NCBI RefSeq assembly: GCF_006363915.1
Contig: NZ_CP040946.1
Source: Methylophilus medardensis
GTDB lineage: Bacteria; Pseudomonadota; Gammaproteobacteria; Burkholderiales; Methylophilaceae
DNA: 64,000 nucleotides
Reading direction: 5' to 3' (one strand)
Positions 17,444-27,287 of the stretch are shown here, one piece after another (position 1 is the first letter of the stretch; the number at the start of each line of letters is the position of its first letter). The notes beneath the pieces are model-generated. The model searched no databases. It was not told where the DNA came from and worked only from the letters and a program-made list of their open reading frames with translations. The position numbers were made by a program, and so were the translations under genes.

Positions 17444-17596
17444 CGCGCACTCGAGTGATTAAAAGCTATAAAGCAAAACCATACTTTAGCTTAAATTGCC
17501 GGCTCATGCTTGACTCCATGACCACAAAATTGCGCATATTCAAACATGCAAGGCGTCGTCAATTGTATGTCAAATCGGAGGGCAATATGGAAAGGG

Positions 17597-17696
17597 TGCG
17601 AGCCCAACCCCCGGCACTTGCTCAATAGTTGTGGCTGCTTGCTTCCGCACCTGACCAGGTTGGCTATCTTACAATGCGGGGAGGCCCGCGGGGGCT
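17597..17696 (-). ncRNA. ffs: Small signal recognition particle RNA (4.5S RNA)
   Basis: Read on the minus strand, the segment carries the universal SRP apical domain: ACCTGGTCAGG, then the GGAA tetraloop context GTGCGGAAGCAAGCAGCC. GC-rich ends (GCCCCCGCGGGCC near 17695 and GGGGTTGGGCTC near 17600) pair to form the long stem. This is the short betaproteobacterial form of about 100 nt that binds Ffh. ffs ahead of dnaX is a widespread order. A TACAAT hexamer just upstream of the 5' end may be the -10. Ends are estimated to within several bases. Confidence 0.92.
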
Positions 17697-17861
17697 ATTG
17701 TAACGCAAAACGATTTTACATAGATTTCTTTTTTAAGTTGATTGTTGCCGCTGCGCGATGCGCTAGTCTGTGAAATAACCAATAATCAAGCCTCTTATAG
17801 CCACATAAAAGCCAAGAGTTGCGCGCCATAATTATCTATATTTTTTTAGATTTAACTTATT
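17697..17861. other. Intergenic region between ffs and the diguanylate cyclase gene
   Basis: About 165 AT-rich bases holding the divergent start signals of ffs (minus) and the GGDEF gene (plus). On the plus strand TAGATT (17847-17852) is nine bases before ATG 17862 with no ribosome site between, a possible near-leaderless core. Nothing else is recognisable. Confidence 0.4.
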
Positions 17862-19685
17862 ATGGCAACCAACGGATCCTCAATGACTGCCTCGGAAATT
17901 GCACGAGAAACGATTAAGCAAATCGCGGTGCGCCGGGTAGAGCCGACGCCTGATAATTACACGCAGATTTATCACGAAATTTCAGGCAAACCAGTCAAAG
18001 AGGATGCGGCGGTCGCGCTGAGAAAAGCGCTCAAACAGCTTCCCCATGATTCACTCGAGCAAACCAATTGGATTAATCGCTGGGAAAAGGTGCTTAAACA
18101 AGATAACTGGCAAGGTTTAGGCGAGTTACTCACCGAGTCTATGCAACAAGAGCTTAGTCATTCCAACAAATGGCCCAAGGCCATTCGTACTCTGTTACAG
18201 GGGTGGGATGATAAACGCAGCGGCGTTGATGTTGCCAGAAAGCGGGAGACGTTAGAGCGCGTGCTGATTAATTTTGGCAGCGATGCGTCCCTGTCTGACA
18301 AGCTGATTGGCATGGCAAATCACTGGCTGCCAGCAGAGGCCAGGGTGGACAGTGCACCGTTAGCAGATATGCCTACCACAGCAGATAGCCCAGCTCCCGT
18401 GGCAGCCATAACAGAAGCGAGCACAGAAATGCTGCCTAAAGATGTGCAGCAGTTTCATGGCGCTTTCGCCATTTTGCAAACCCTGCTTAAACAAACCTTG
18501 CAGTTAGGCTTGATCCCCCGTTTAGAAGGTTATCCAGATTTACAGGCGGAGGCACTCGCTTTGCAGGAAACCACTGAGCGTGCCAAAAAACTGAAAGAAT
18601 GGGAGAGTCTGGCCAAGTCACTGAAAGCGCTACTCATGCGAGTGGAGGTGATCGGCGCCAAAGAAGACGATGTGCGTGGGGACATCATCGATTTGTTACA
18701 TTTGCTATTGTCAAATATCGGCGAGTTGGTGGCCGAGGATGGATGGCTGACTGGCCAAGTGTATGCGGTGCAATCCATTATCAGTGGGCCGCTGGATAGA
18801 GCCAAACTCAAGCAAGCCGAAAAAAGCCTGAAAGAGGTGGTGTACAAGCAAAGCCTGGTCAAACATAGCCTCATGGAGGCAAAAAATTCTTTCAAAACGC
18901 TGATTGGCACCTTCATTGATAAACTCAAATACATGGGGGACGCCAGCGATTTATATAGTGGCAAGATCGAAAACTATGCCAAAGAGCTGTCACAAACAGA
19001 CGATCTGATTAAGATTAATGAATTGGTCAATCATTTGATGCGTGATACCTCGGTCATGCAGACAGATATTTTGCGTTCACGCGACGATTTGCTAAGCCAG
19101 CAACGGTTAGCCAATGACACCCAAGCACGTATGCAGCTTTTGCAGGATGAATTGCAACAATTGAGTGAAGTCGTCCGCATTGACCAACTCACAGGTGTGC
19201 TTAATCGTCGCGGTATGGATGAGGCTTTCAGTACCGAGATTGCGCGCCATCAACGCAGTGGTGAGGCCCTGAGTGTGGCTTTACTCGACATTGATAACTT
19301 TAAAATGCTCAATGACCAACATGGGCACGCCGCTGGCGATGCTGCGCTCAAGCACCTGGCTGCTGTGATTAAACGTGCCGTCAGGCCGACAGATATTGTC
19401 ACCAGAATGGGCGGGGAAGAGTTTGTGGTGATATTGCCGAATACGCAGCTAGCAGAGGCCGTGATGACCATGAGTCGCTTGCAACGCGCGCTGACAAAAG
19501 AATATTTTTTAGGCAATAACCAAAAACTGCTTATCACCTTTAGCGCAGGTGTCGCTTTGTTTCAGGGTGGCGATGATGTGAATTCCATTTTGTTACGTGC
19601 AGACCAAGCCATGTATCTGGCTAAAAAAAGCGGCAAGAATCGCGTCATGACCGAGCTGGATTTGCAAACCAGCGCAGCTTCATAA
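17862..19685 (+). CDS. Diguanylate cyclase
   Basis: 607-aa protein that should make cyclic-di-GMP from two GTP. The C-terminal GGDEF domain (about residues 440-600) is complete, with GGEEF at 517-521 and an RxxD inhibitory site (RPTD) exactly five residues ahead, so feedback inhibition is expected. The N-terminal ~430 residues have no membrane segment and contain long helical, charged stretches (about 215-430). The opening MTASEIARETIKQIAVRR region is typical of a betaproteobacterial family of unknown input. No ribosome site is evident before the ATG. It precedes a histidine kinase/response regulator pair on the same strand. Confidence 0.92.
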   Translation: MATNGSSMTASEIARETIKQIAVRRVEPTPDNYTQIYHEISGKPVKEDAAVALRKALKQLPHDSLEQTNWINRWEKVLKQDNWQGLGELLTESMQQELSHSNKWPKAIRTLLQGWDDKRSGVDVARKRETLERVLINFGSDASLSDKLIGMANHWLPAEARVDSAPLADMPTTADSPAPVAAITEASTEMLPKDVQQFHGAFAILQTLLKQTLQLGLIPRLEGYPDLQAEALALQETTERAKKLKEWESLAKSLKALLMRVEVIGAKEDDVRGDIIDLLHLLLSNIGELVAEDGWLTGQVYAVQSIISGPLDRAKLKQAEKSLKEVVYKQSLVKHSLMEAKNSFKTLIGTFIDKLKYMGDASDLYSGKIENYAKELSQTDDLIKINELVNHLMRDTSVMQTDILRSRDDLLSQQRLANDTQARMQLLQDELQQLSEVVRIDQLTGVLNRRGMDEAFSTEIARHQRSGEALSVALLDIDNFKMLNDQHGHAAGDAALKHLAAVIKRAVRPTDIVTRMGGEEFVVILPNTQLAEAVMTMSRLQRALTKEYFLGNNQKLLITFSAGVALFQGGDDVNSILLRADQAMYLAKKSGKNRVMTELDLQTSAAS

Positions 19686-19790
19686 GGCAATATTTCAAGC
19701 CTTTTCTCGCACTGGCTGATCACTAGTAGATAGGTTAGCCACTGATGGCTGGGCGTGATATGCTAATCAGCATCTTAACTGAGGTGCCCT

Positions 19791-20924
19791 GTGTCTACGC
19801 CTGTTGTGAATTCCCCACTGACTAGTCTGCCTGTTGATAGCGTCAAAGATGCCTTGTACGAAAGCGAGCGCAGATTTTCGGCCATTGTCTCGAGTATTCC
19901 CGGGCTGGTGTTTCAAATGCACATGACTACCGATGGGCAAGTTGTGTTCACTTATTTGAGTGAGGGTTGTGAGGCCTTGCTGGGGATTCCGGCTGCGGCC
20001 TTACTCAAAGACACACAAACGCTGCTCAATGCGATGGAAGCGCATTCTGCCAGCCAGTTCAGGCAAAAATTACAAAAATCCGCCAAACAGCATAAGCGTT
20101 TAGATTGGGAGGGTCGGATCTGGATTGCCGACTGGCAGGATATGAAATGGGTCAATATCCGGGCCACCGTGCAGGATTTGGGTCAGGGGGCGGTGCAGTG
20201 GGATGGCATTATGCTCAATATCAGTCAGAGCAAGCATGAGAAGCAAGAGATTGAGCAAGCCAGAAGCGATTTGCAAGCATTAACGGCACATGTGCAGCAG
20301 GTCAAAGAGCAAGAGCGCGTCTGCATTGCCCGTGAGATTCATGATGATTTGGGCGGTAATCTGACCGCCATGAAGCTCGGGCTATCCACCATGATTCAAC
20401 AGATTGAAGGTGGTCTGCCGGTCAGTCTGGAGCAAGCCAATATGCTGCAGGCCATTATTAACCAAACCTTTGATGCGGTGCATCGGATATCAGGCAACTT
20501 ACGTCCAAATATTCTCGATTTAGGCTTAGTGGATGCCCTAGAGTGGCAAGTGAACCAATTTAAAAAACAGTTAGGCGTCTCCGCCAAATTTGTGACCAAT
20601 TGCCATGATCTTGAATGTGACGCTGATCAGTCCATGGCGCTGTTCCGCATCTGTCAGGAAGCGCTGTCCAATATTGCTAAATATGCTCAGGCCAATCAGG
20701 TCGCCGTGGAGTTATCATTGTTAGAGGATGATCTCGTCATGCGCATTACTGACAATGGCATTGGTATTGCGCTCGCAGATAAAATTAAAGCCAATGCGTT
20801 TGGCTTGCGTGGCATGCAGGAGCGGGCGGCAGCCTTGGGGGGCGAGTGTCATATTGATGCCTCTAAAGACGGGCCGGGCACCTGTATCTATGTTCGCACC
20901 CCATTAGCAGCGGTTGCCACGTGA
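19791..20924 (+). CDS. NarX-type cytoplasmic sensor histidine kinase with PAS domain
   Basis: 377-aa kinase. A PAS-like domain (about residues 25-150) is followed by a HisKA_3 dimerisation/phosphoacceptor region with EIHDDLGGNLTAMK (His at residue 184) and an HATPase domain (DNGIGI; FGLRGMQERAAALGGE). No transmembrane segment was seen, so it probably senses a cytoplasmic or redox/gas signal through the PAS fold; the signal is unknown. The start is GTG at 19791 with GAGG upstream. The matching NarL-type regulator begins 82 bases downstream. Confidence 0.9.
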   Translation: MSTPVVNSPLTSLPVDSVKDALYESERRFSAIVSSIPGLVFQMHMTTDGQVVFTYLSEGCEALLGIPAAALLKDTQTLLNAMEAHSASQFRQKLQKSAKQHKRLDWEGRIWIADWQDMKWVNIRATVQDLGQGAVQWDGIMLNISQSKHEKQEIEQARSDLQALTAHVQQVKEQERVCIAREIHDDLGGNLTAMKLGLSTMIQQIEGGLPVSLEQANMLQAIINQTFDAVHRISGNLRPNILDLGLVDALEWQVNQFKKQLGVSAKFVTNCHDLECDADQSMALFRICQEALSNIAKYAQANQVAVELSLLEDDLVMRITDNGIGIALADKIKANAFGLRGMQERAAALGGECHIDASKDGPGTCIYVRTPLAAVAT

Positions 20925-21005
20925 CACAAGCGATTATCCGATTTACAATCCATCACGCCGTGTTTGACATGGCAAATCACGCGTTAGCGTATTAGAGGGA
21001 TCTGG

Positions 21006-21647
21006 GTGGACATACAAAAAATTAAAGTCATTATTGTGGATGATCACGCAATTCTGCGCTCCGGAATCAAGCAGATTTTAACTGCAAGTGGCGACATTGA
21101 AGTCGTCGCAGAAGCTGAAAATGTGGCCCAAGCCATTAAGTGTGTGCGCGAGTTCGCGGCAGATGTCATGCTGCTCGATATTTCATTGCCTGACAAAACG
21201 GGGATCGAAGCCCTGAAACTCATCAAGCGCGAAAACGCCGCGATTAATATTCTGATGCTGTCGATGTACATGGAAGAGCAGTATGCGGTGCGTTCCATAC
21301 GTTCTGGGGCTTCTGGTTACTTGTGTAAGCATACCGCCTCAGAGGAGCTGTTGACCGCGATTCATACCTTGGCTAAAGGCAAAAAATACATCACACCCAA
21401 TGTGGCTGAGATTCTGGCAGAGCAGGTGGGCAATGACCACACCGCAGCGCCACACGAAATATTGTCTGACCGTGAATTTCAGGTGATGCGTTTAATTGCC
21501 TCTGGCTTATCGGTGAGTGAGATAGCCGATAAACTCTCTTTGTCTGTGAAAACGGTCAGTATGTATCGCACCCGTTTGCTTGAAAAAATGCATCTCAAAC
21601 ACAACGCGGATATCACCCATTATGCGATCAAAAACGAGTTGGTTTGA
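21006..21647 (+). CDS. NarL/FixJ-type response regulator
   Basis: 213-aa response regulator: receiver domain (residues 1-120) with the acidic pair VDDH at 11-14, phosphoacceptor Asp58 in MLLDISLPD and a switch Lys in LCKHTASEE. A LuxR-type helix-turn-helix follows (about 148-205, LSDREFQVMRLIASGLSVSEIA core). It starts with GTG, preceded by GAGGGA. It is the obvious partner of the upstream kinase; targets are unknown. A shared bidirectional terminator separates it from pgi. Confidence 0.92.
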   Translation: MDIQKIKVIIVDDHAILRSGIKQILTASGDIEVVAEAENVAQAIKCVREFAADVMLLDISLPDKTGIEALKLIKRENAAINILMLSMYMEEQYAVRSIRSGASGYLCKHTASEELLTAIHTLAKGKKYITPNVAEILAEQVGNDHTAAPHEILSDREFQVMRLIASGLSVSEIADKLSLSVKTVSMYRTRLLEKMHLKHNADITHYAIKNELV

Positions 21648-21662
21648 TAGGTTTTAAGCACC

Positions 21663-21692
21663 AAAAAAAAGGCCTCACTAGAGGCCTTTTTT
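21663..21692. terminator. Bidirectional terminator between response regulator and pgi
   Basis: Stem GGCCTC/GAGGCC with an ACTA loop, flanked by A8 on the left and T6 on the right. It serves the two convergent genes ending at 21647 (+) and 21706 (-). Confidence 0.93.
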
Positions 21693-21705
21693 CATATTAA
21701 TCAAT

Positions 21706-23361
21706 TCACTGCGAAAGTTTCTTCGCGTAATTAATTAAACCATTAGTCGAGCCGTCAAAGCTATGGACTGCTTCAGGGGTATTAAGCTGCGGCAGAATCT
21801 GGCTGGCAATCTGTTTGCCATATTCCACGCCCCACTGATCATAGCTGTTGATGTCCCACAAGATGCCTTGGACAAAAATCTTGTGTTCATATAACGCAAT
21901 CAGTTTACCCAAGGTGTAAGGCGTGAGCTGCTTAAACACGATGGAGGTGGTCGGGCGGTTACCTTCAAATACTTTGTGTGGCAGCAAGCTTTCAAGCGCT
22001 TCACCACTTAAGCCCTGCTTTTCGAGCTCTGCGCGTGCTTCATCCCGTGTTTTACCCAACATTAAGGCTTGGGTTTGTGCTAAAAAGTTGGCCAGCAGAA
22101 TTTTATGGTGCTGGTCTTCTGGTTCGCCCACTTGATAATGACTATTGGCTGGCATCAAGAAATCAGCGGGAACAATTTGCGTGCCTTGATGAATCAGCTG
22201 GTAAAAAGCATGTTGACCATTGGTGCCCGCTTCGCCCCAGATGACTGGACCGGTTTTGTAAGTCACACGGGTGCCATCTCGGCAAATAAATTTACCGTTG
22301 CTTTCCATGTCTGCTTGTTGTAGGTAAGCAGCAAACCGAGACATGCCTTGGTCATAGGGCAGAATGGCGTGGGTGTCCACATGGAAGAAGTTGTTATACC
22401 AGATGCCCAGTAAAGCCATGATCACCGGCATGTTTTGTTCTAGTGGCGCGGTTTGAAAGTGCTGATCCATGGCATGACCACCTGCCAGCAGTTGCTCAAA
22501 ATTATCCATACCCACATAGAGGGCGATGGATAAACCAATGGCAGACCACAATGAATAACGCCCACCAACCCAGTCCCAAAAAGCGAACATATTGTTGGTA
22601 TCGATGCCAAAAGCTTTGACTGCAGTTGCATTGGTGGACAGCGCGACAAAGTGCTTAGCCACGTGTTGCTCTTGTTTGGCTGCATTTAGAAACCAGCGAC
22701 GTGCGGAGTGCGCATTGGTCATGGTCTCTTGGGTAGTAAAGGTTTTGGAAGCCACAATAAAAAGCGTGGTCTCCGGGTTGCAGCTTTCCAGCACTCGCAT
22801 CAAGTGCGCACCGTCAATATTCGAAACGAAATGCGCCTTCAGGTCCGGGCTGGCATAAGGTTTTAAGGCGTCGCAAGCCATCACTGGGCCCAGATCAGAA
22901 CCGCCGATGCCGATATTCACCACATCGGTAATCCGTTTGCCGGTATAGCCGGTCCATTGACCACCCCGCACTTGCTCGGTGAAACCACGCATTTGAGTCA
23001 GCACGGCGTTGACGTCAGGCATCACATCTTTGCCATCTACATACACCGGGGTATTGCTGCGGTTGCGCAGGGCGGTATGCAATACTGCACGGTGTTCAGT
23101 GATATTGATTTTTTCACCGCTAAACATGCGCTGACGCCATTGTTCGATGTCAGAGTCACGCGCTAATTGAAATAAATGCTTTAACGTTTCGTCAGTGATG
23201 CGGTGCTTAGAGTAATCAAGCAAAATGTCATCGACAATTAAGCTAAACGTTTCAAAACGTTTTGGATCTTGCTTGAAGAGATCGCGCATTTGAATATCGC
23301 GCATTTCAATTTGATGCTGGCACAGCGCCTGCCAGCTTGGGTGTGTGGTTAGTTTTGCCAT
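21706..23361 (-). CDS. pgi: Glucose-6-phosphate isomerase
   Basis: 551-aa Pgi interconverts glucose-6-phosphate and fructose-6-phosphate. Signatures present are the phosphate-binding VNIGIGGSDLGP (about residue 150), the SKTFTTQETM motif, GGRYSLWSAIGLS and the C-terminal QGILWDINSYDQWGVEYGK. In a ribulose-monophosphate methylotroph it links C1-derived fructose-6-phosphate to the oxidative pentose route and to glycogen, which fits its place beside glgB. No clear ribosome site precedes the ATG. It is 129 bases downstream of glgB on the same strand. Confidence 0.97.
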   Translation of the reverse strand: MAKLTTHPSWQALCQHQIEMRDIQMRDLFKQDPKRFETFSLIVDDILLDYSKHRITDETLKHLFQLARDSDIEQWRQRMFSGEKINITEHRAVLHTALRNRSNTPVYVDGKDVMPDVNAVLTQMRGFTEQVRGGQWTGYTGKRITDVVNIGIGGSDLGPVMACDALKPYASPDLKAHFVSNIDGAHLMRVLESCNPETTLFIVASKTFTTQETMTNAHSARRWFLNAAKQEQHVAKHFVALSTNATAVKAFGIDTNNMFAFWDWVGGRYSLWSAIGLSIALYVGMDNFEQLLAGGHAMDQHFQTAPLEQNMPVIMALLGIWYNNFFHVDTHAILPYDQGMSRFAAYLQQADMESNGKFICRDGTRVTYKTGPVIWGEAGTNGQHAFYQLIHQGTQIVPADFLMPANSHYQVGEPEDQHHKILLANFLAQTQALMLGKTRDEARAELEKQGLSGEALESLLPHKVFEGNRPTTSIVFKQLTPYTLGKLIALYEHKIFVQGILWDINSYDQWGVEYGKQIASQILPQLNTPEAVHSFDGSTNGLINYAKKLSQ

Positions 23362-23490
23362 GTTATGTTGTTGCTATCGTTTTCAAGTCAGTTAATTTTT
23401 TTTACAGGGCCCGCAATTGCACACTCTTTAAAGGTGATGCGGCGCCAAAATGCGTGTTGTCTGATGACATTTTTCAACCAGTTTAACCAG

Positions 23491-25722
23491 CTATTGTAAC
23501 TGAAGTATGACACCACCCAGCGGCGGCAGGTTGAGGCTGATTGAGGCTGGTTGTTCCATCCAAGGGACGGGATCGCTTTGACAGCCGTGACCATTGCCGA
23601 CATTGCTACCACCATAAATGGCAGCGTCACTGTTAAACACTTCTTGATAGTTACCCGCCTGTGGTACACCCAAACGGTATTGATGGCGCGGTACTGGTGT
23701 GAAATTCAATACTATTATAACAAAACTATGGTCATTACCGCGCCTGATGTAGCTCAATATTGATTGGGCTGCATCTTCACAGTCTATCCATTGAAAGCCG
23801 GCGCTATCAAAGTCCAGCGCGTGCAGCGCAGGGGATTGACGATACAGGCCATTAAGGTTGCGGTTGAGCGATTGTATCCCTCTGTGTAGAGCATGGTCTG
23901 GGCTGCTTGCTTCCAACAAATGCCAATCCAAACTCTGATTCACGCTCCACTCACGACGCTGACCGAACTCATTGCCCATAAAATTCAGTTTTTTGCCCGG
24001 CATGGTCATTTGCATGGTGAGCAACAAACGCAAATTGGAGAATTTTTGCCAAACGTCGCCAGGCATTTTTTCGAGCAACGATTTCTTGCCGTGTACCACT
24101 TCATCGTGTGAAAAGGGCAGCACGAAGTTTTCAGAATAGGCATACATCTGGCCAAAGGTCAGGCGGTTGTGATGGTATTGCCTGTATACCGGGTCAAGTT
24201 GCATGTAGGTCAGAATGTCATTCATCCAGCCCATGTTCCATTTCATGCTAAACCCTAAGCCACCCGCGTATACCGGGCGTGATACGGCAGGCCACGCGGT
24301 AGATTCCTCAGCAATGTTAAGTACGCCAGGAAAACGCTCGCCGACCATCATGTTTAATTGCTTGAAAAATTCGATGACATCCAAGTTTTCTCGTCCACCA
24401 TAAGCGTTGGGGAGCCATTCCCCCTCTTTACGTGAGTAATCAAGGTAAAGCATGGAGGCCACGGCGTCCACGCGGAAGCCATCAATATGAAATTCTTTCA
24501 GCCAATAGTAGGCGTTGCTCAGTAAAAAACCACGCACTTCATTGCGGCCGTAATTGAAAATATAAGTGCCCCAGTCCATGTGCTCACCCAGTCTAGGGTC
24601 CGCATGTTCATAGAGTGCGGTGCCGTCGAAGCGCGCTAGGGCCCAATCGTCTTTCGGGAAGTGTCCGGGCACCCAGTCTAAAATGACGCCGATATTGGCG
24701 GCATGGCAACGATCAATAAAGTATTTCAAATCGTCCGGGCTGCCATATCTTTGGGTGGGCGCAAAGTAACCAGTGACTTGATACCCCCATGATTCATTCA
24801 GCGGATGTTCTGCAATCGGTAACAATTCGATATGGGTGTATCCCATATCGGTCAGATGCGGAATCAAGGTGTCTGCCAATGCACGATAACTTAGGAAGTG
24901 GCCTTGATCGTCGCGCTGCCAACTACCGAGGTGGACTTCGTAGCAGGTAAAAGGCGCATGTAACCAGTCGCGGTGCGCACGCTGTTGTTGCCATGCCTCA
25001 TCCTGCCAAGCGTAATGGCTTTGCGTGATGCGGTTTGCCGTACCCGGTCTCGCCTCAAAGGCTTTGCCATACGGGTCAGCTTTCAGCATGACATGTCCGT
25101 GCTCGCGATTACGGATCTCAAATTTGTATAAATCATGCTCGGTCAGTTTTGGGATAAACAACTCCCACACACCGCTACTGCCCAGCACACGCATGGCATG
25201 CACACGACCATCCCACTGGTTAAAACTGCCAACAACACTCACACGTGCCGCATTAGGCGCCCAAACGGCGAACCTGACCCCGGCGACACCGTTGATGGTC
25301 ATCGGGATTGCCCCTAAGGTGTTATAAGCTTCATATAATCTGCCCTCTGCAAACAAGTGCAAATCATCGGCAGAGATGGAACTTTCAAAGCCATAAGGGT
25401 CGGTGGTCTCATAACTGACCTTCTGACCCTGGGGTTGGATTTTTAGCAATAACGGAGGCAGGAGTTGGGTGTTCGATGGGTACACAAACAAGCCCCGCTC
25501 ATGGGCTAGGGTCATGGCTTGCCAGCGCTGATCGACTTTGACCCAAACGTTTGCCGCATTTGGTAAAAAAACGCGCGCATGCCAGCGGCTAGATTCGCTA
25601 TCTTTGTGGACGCCCAAAAATTCAAAAGGATTGTGATGGGTAGCGTCTAAAATACGTTGAAGATGTAGAGCGTCGGACGGGGGAATCACTGAAGGTTTGG
25701 CGGTCATGCTAGCGGGGTCCAT
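23491..25722 (-). CDS. glgB: 1,4-alpha-glucan branching enzyme
   Basis: 743-aa GH13 branching enzyme. N-terminal carbohydrate-binding/E-set domains (about residues 20-230) include HHNPFEFLG and FAVWAPNAARVSVVGSFNQWDG. The catalytic barrel has GFRVDAVASML (nucleophile Asp), the acid/base region IAEESTAWP and LPFSHDEVVHGK. The frame stays open another 70 codons upstream into the divergent glgC, but the Met at 25722 has GAGG about eight bases before it and matches homologous starts. Makes alpha-1,6 branches in glycogen. Divergent from glgC. Confidence 0.95.
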   Translation of the reverse strand: MDPASMTAKPSVIPPSDALHLQRILDATHHNPFEFLGVHKDSESSRWHARVFLPNAANVWVKVDQRWQAMTLAHERGLFVYPSNTQLLPPLLLKIQPQGQKVSYETTDPYGFESSISADDLHLFAEGRLYEAYNTLGAIPMTINGVAGVRFAVWAPNAARVSVVGSFNQWDGRVHAMRVLGSSGVWELFIPKLTEHDLYKFEIRNREHGHVMLKADPYGKAFEARPGTANRITQSHYAWQDEAWQQQRAHRDWLHAPFTCYEVHLGSWQRDDQGHFLSYRALADTLIPHLTDMGYTHIELLPIAEHPLNESWGYQVTGYFAPTQRYGSPDDLKYFIDRCHAANIGVILDWVPGHFPKDDWALARFDGTALYEHADPRLGEHMDWGTYIFNYGRNEVRGFLLSNAYYWLKEFHIDGFRVDAVASMLYLDYSRKEGEWLPNAYGGRENLDVIEFFKQLNMMVGERFPGVLNIAEESTAWPAVSRPVYAGGLGFSMKWNMGWMNDILTYMQLDPVYRQYHHNRLTFGQMYAYSENFVLPFSHDEVVHGKKSLLEKMPGDVWQKFSNLRLLLTMQMTMPGKKLNFMGNEFGQRREWSVNQSLDWHLLEASSPDHALHRGIQSLNRNLNGLYRQSPALHALDFDSAGFQWIDCEDAAQSILSYIRRGNDHSFVIIVLNFTPVPRHQYRLGVPQAGNYQEVFNSDAAIYGGSNVGNGHGCQSDPVPWMEQPASISLNLPPLGGVILQLQ

Positions 25723-25923
25723 TTGATTAACCTCAATCCTATCAAAAAAAGTTAAGACTGACGTCGTTTGTCTGCGAAATTTCGTTGTCTTTACCTGAAT
25801 TCTCATGCAGACTGTAGGTGTCGGACCTGCGGTTAACAAGCGTTGTGTCGTCTCTGCCGAAACGCCAAACGCTGCGTATGACTGCGGGCTGATTTTCAGG
25901 ATCAGGAAAACAGGAATAGCATC
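25723..25923. promoter_or_regulatory. Divergent glgB/glgC control region
   Basis: 201 bases between the two start codons. It contains the 10-bp palindrome CGAAATTTCG (25775-25784) flanked on both sides by TTGTCT direct repeats, a plausible operator. No strong sigma-70 promoter stands out; a TAGGAT hexamer on the minus strand shortly before glgB is a weak -10 candidate. Confidence 0.4.
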
Positions 25924-27246
25924 ATGTCTCAAGCAGCAGAGTTTATCGAACGTCGTAAATCTAACCGCAGACAGGAACGTCCTTCTGACCGGTTCATCAG
26001 TAATCTGACTAAAAATACCGTGGCGATCATTCTGGCCGGTGGCCGCGGAAGCCGATTAAAGAATCTCACAGATTGGCGTGCCAAGCCAGCGGTCCAGTTT
26101 GGCGGAAAGTTCCGTATCATTGACTTCCCACTTTCAAATTGCATCAATTCCGGTATCCGTCGCATTAATGTTGCCACCCAATACAAGGCACAGAGTCTGA
26201 TTCAGCACGTGCAACGCGGCTGGGGCTTTTTGCGGGGTGAGTTTAATGAGTACGTGAACATTATTCCGGCACAACAACGCCTAGGTGAAGAGTGGTACAA
26301 AGGTACGGCAGATGCCGTATATCAAAACATCGACTTGCTGCGTGAAAATAGCGGTGAATACATTTTGGTCCTGGCAGGGGATCACATTTATAAAATGGAT
26401 TACGGCAAAATGCTGGCCACGCACGCACGCAGTAACGCAGACATGACTATCGCCTGCATTAATGTGCCGCTGGAAGAGGCGAAGGGCTTTGGCGTGCTGG
26501 AAGTAGATGGCACAGACCGAGTCATCGCCTTTGATGAAAAGCCTGCCAATCCAAAACCAACACCAACCAATCCCGACGTGGCTTTTGCCAGCATGGGGAT
26601 TTATGTATTTAATGCCAAATTTTTGTATGAGCAATTAATTCGCGATGCGTATGACCGCAAATCGAATCATGATTTTGGTCAGGATATTATTCCTTACATT
26701 ATTAAAAAATATCGCGTACAGGCGCATCGCTTTACCGATAGTTGTGTGGGCGCGCAGGACAACAACTTCTATTGGCGGGATGTGGGCACGATTGATGCCT
26801 ACTGGGAAGCCAATATGGAGCTGACCAAAGTCATTCCTGAGCTTAATTTATACGACAGTGATTGGCCTATCTGGACCTACCAAGAGCAACTTCCCCCCGC
26901 GAAGTTTGTCTTCAAGGATGAGGGTCGCACGGGCAAAGCCACCGATTCGCTAGTCTCTGGCGGCTGCCTGATTAGCGGCTCTTGTGTGTCGAATTCGGTG
27001 TTGTTTTCGGGCGTCCATGTGGCGGATTATTCTGATCTAGATGGCGCGGTGGTGTTGCCCAAGGTCAAAATCAACGAGGGCGTCGTCATGCGTAATGCGG
27101 TGATTGATCGGGGTTGTGAGATCCCGGCGGGGATGCATATCGGGGTGGATCTCGAGCGGGACAGAAAGCGTTTTTACGTCTCTGAAAAAGGCATTGTGTT
27201 GGTCACGCCAGACATGCTTGGCCAGGATTTGTATCGTGTAAAGTAA
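25924..27246 (+). CDS. glgC: Glucose-1-phosphate adenylyltransferase
   Basis: 440-aa ADP-glucose pyrophosphorylase, the committing step of bacterial glycogen synthesis. The N-terminal nucleotidyltransferase domain has AIILAGGRGSRL, RAKPAVQFGGKFRIIDF and the SNCINSGI block; the C-terminal left-handed beta-helix region (about residues 320-430) is present. CAGGAA precedes the ATG. The first ~28 residues are charged, with a FIERRKSNRRQ cluster that could bind effectors. First gene of a plus-strand run glgC-GH57-malQ-glk. Glycogen synthase (glgA) is not in the window. Confidence 0.96.
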   Translation: MSQAAEFIERRKSNRRQERPSDRFISNLTKNTVAIILAGGRGSRLKNLTDWRAKPAVQFGGKFRIIDFPLSNCINSGIRRINVATQYKAQSLIQHVQRGWGFLRGEFNEYVNIIPAQQRLGEEWYKGTADAVYQNIDLLRENSGEYILVLAGDHIYKMDYGKMLATHARSNADMTIACINVPLEEAKGFGVLEVDGTDRVIAFDEKPANPKPTPTNPDVAFASMGIYVFNAKFLYEQLIRDAYDRKSNHDFGQDIIPYIIKKYRVQAHRFTDSCVGAQDNNFYWRDVGTIDAYWEANMELTKVIPELNLYDSDWPIWTYQEQLPPAKFVFKDEGRTGKATDSLVSGGCLISGSCVSNSVLFSGVHVADYSDLDGAVVLPKVKINEGVVMRNAVIDRGCEIPAGMHIGVDLERDRKRFYVSEKGIVLVTPDMLGQDLYRVK

Positions 27247-27287
27247 TCTGCCATTGAATGAGGTTGTAATGAAAAAAAGGTTGAATC

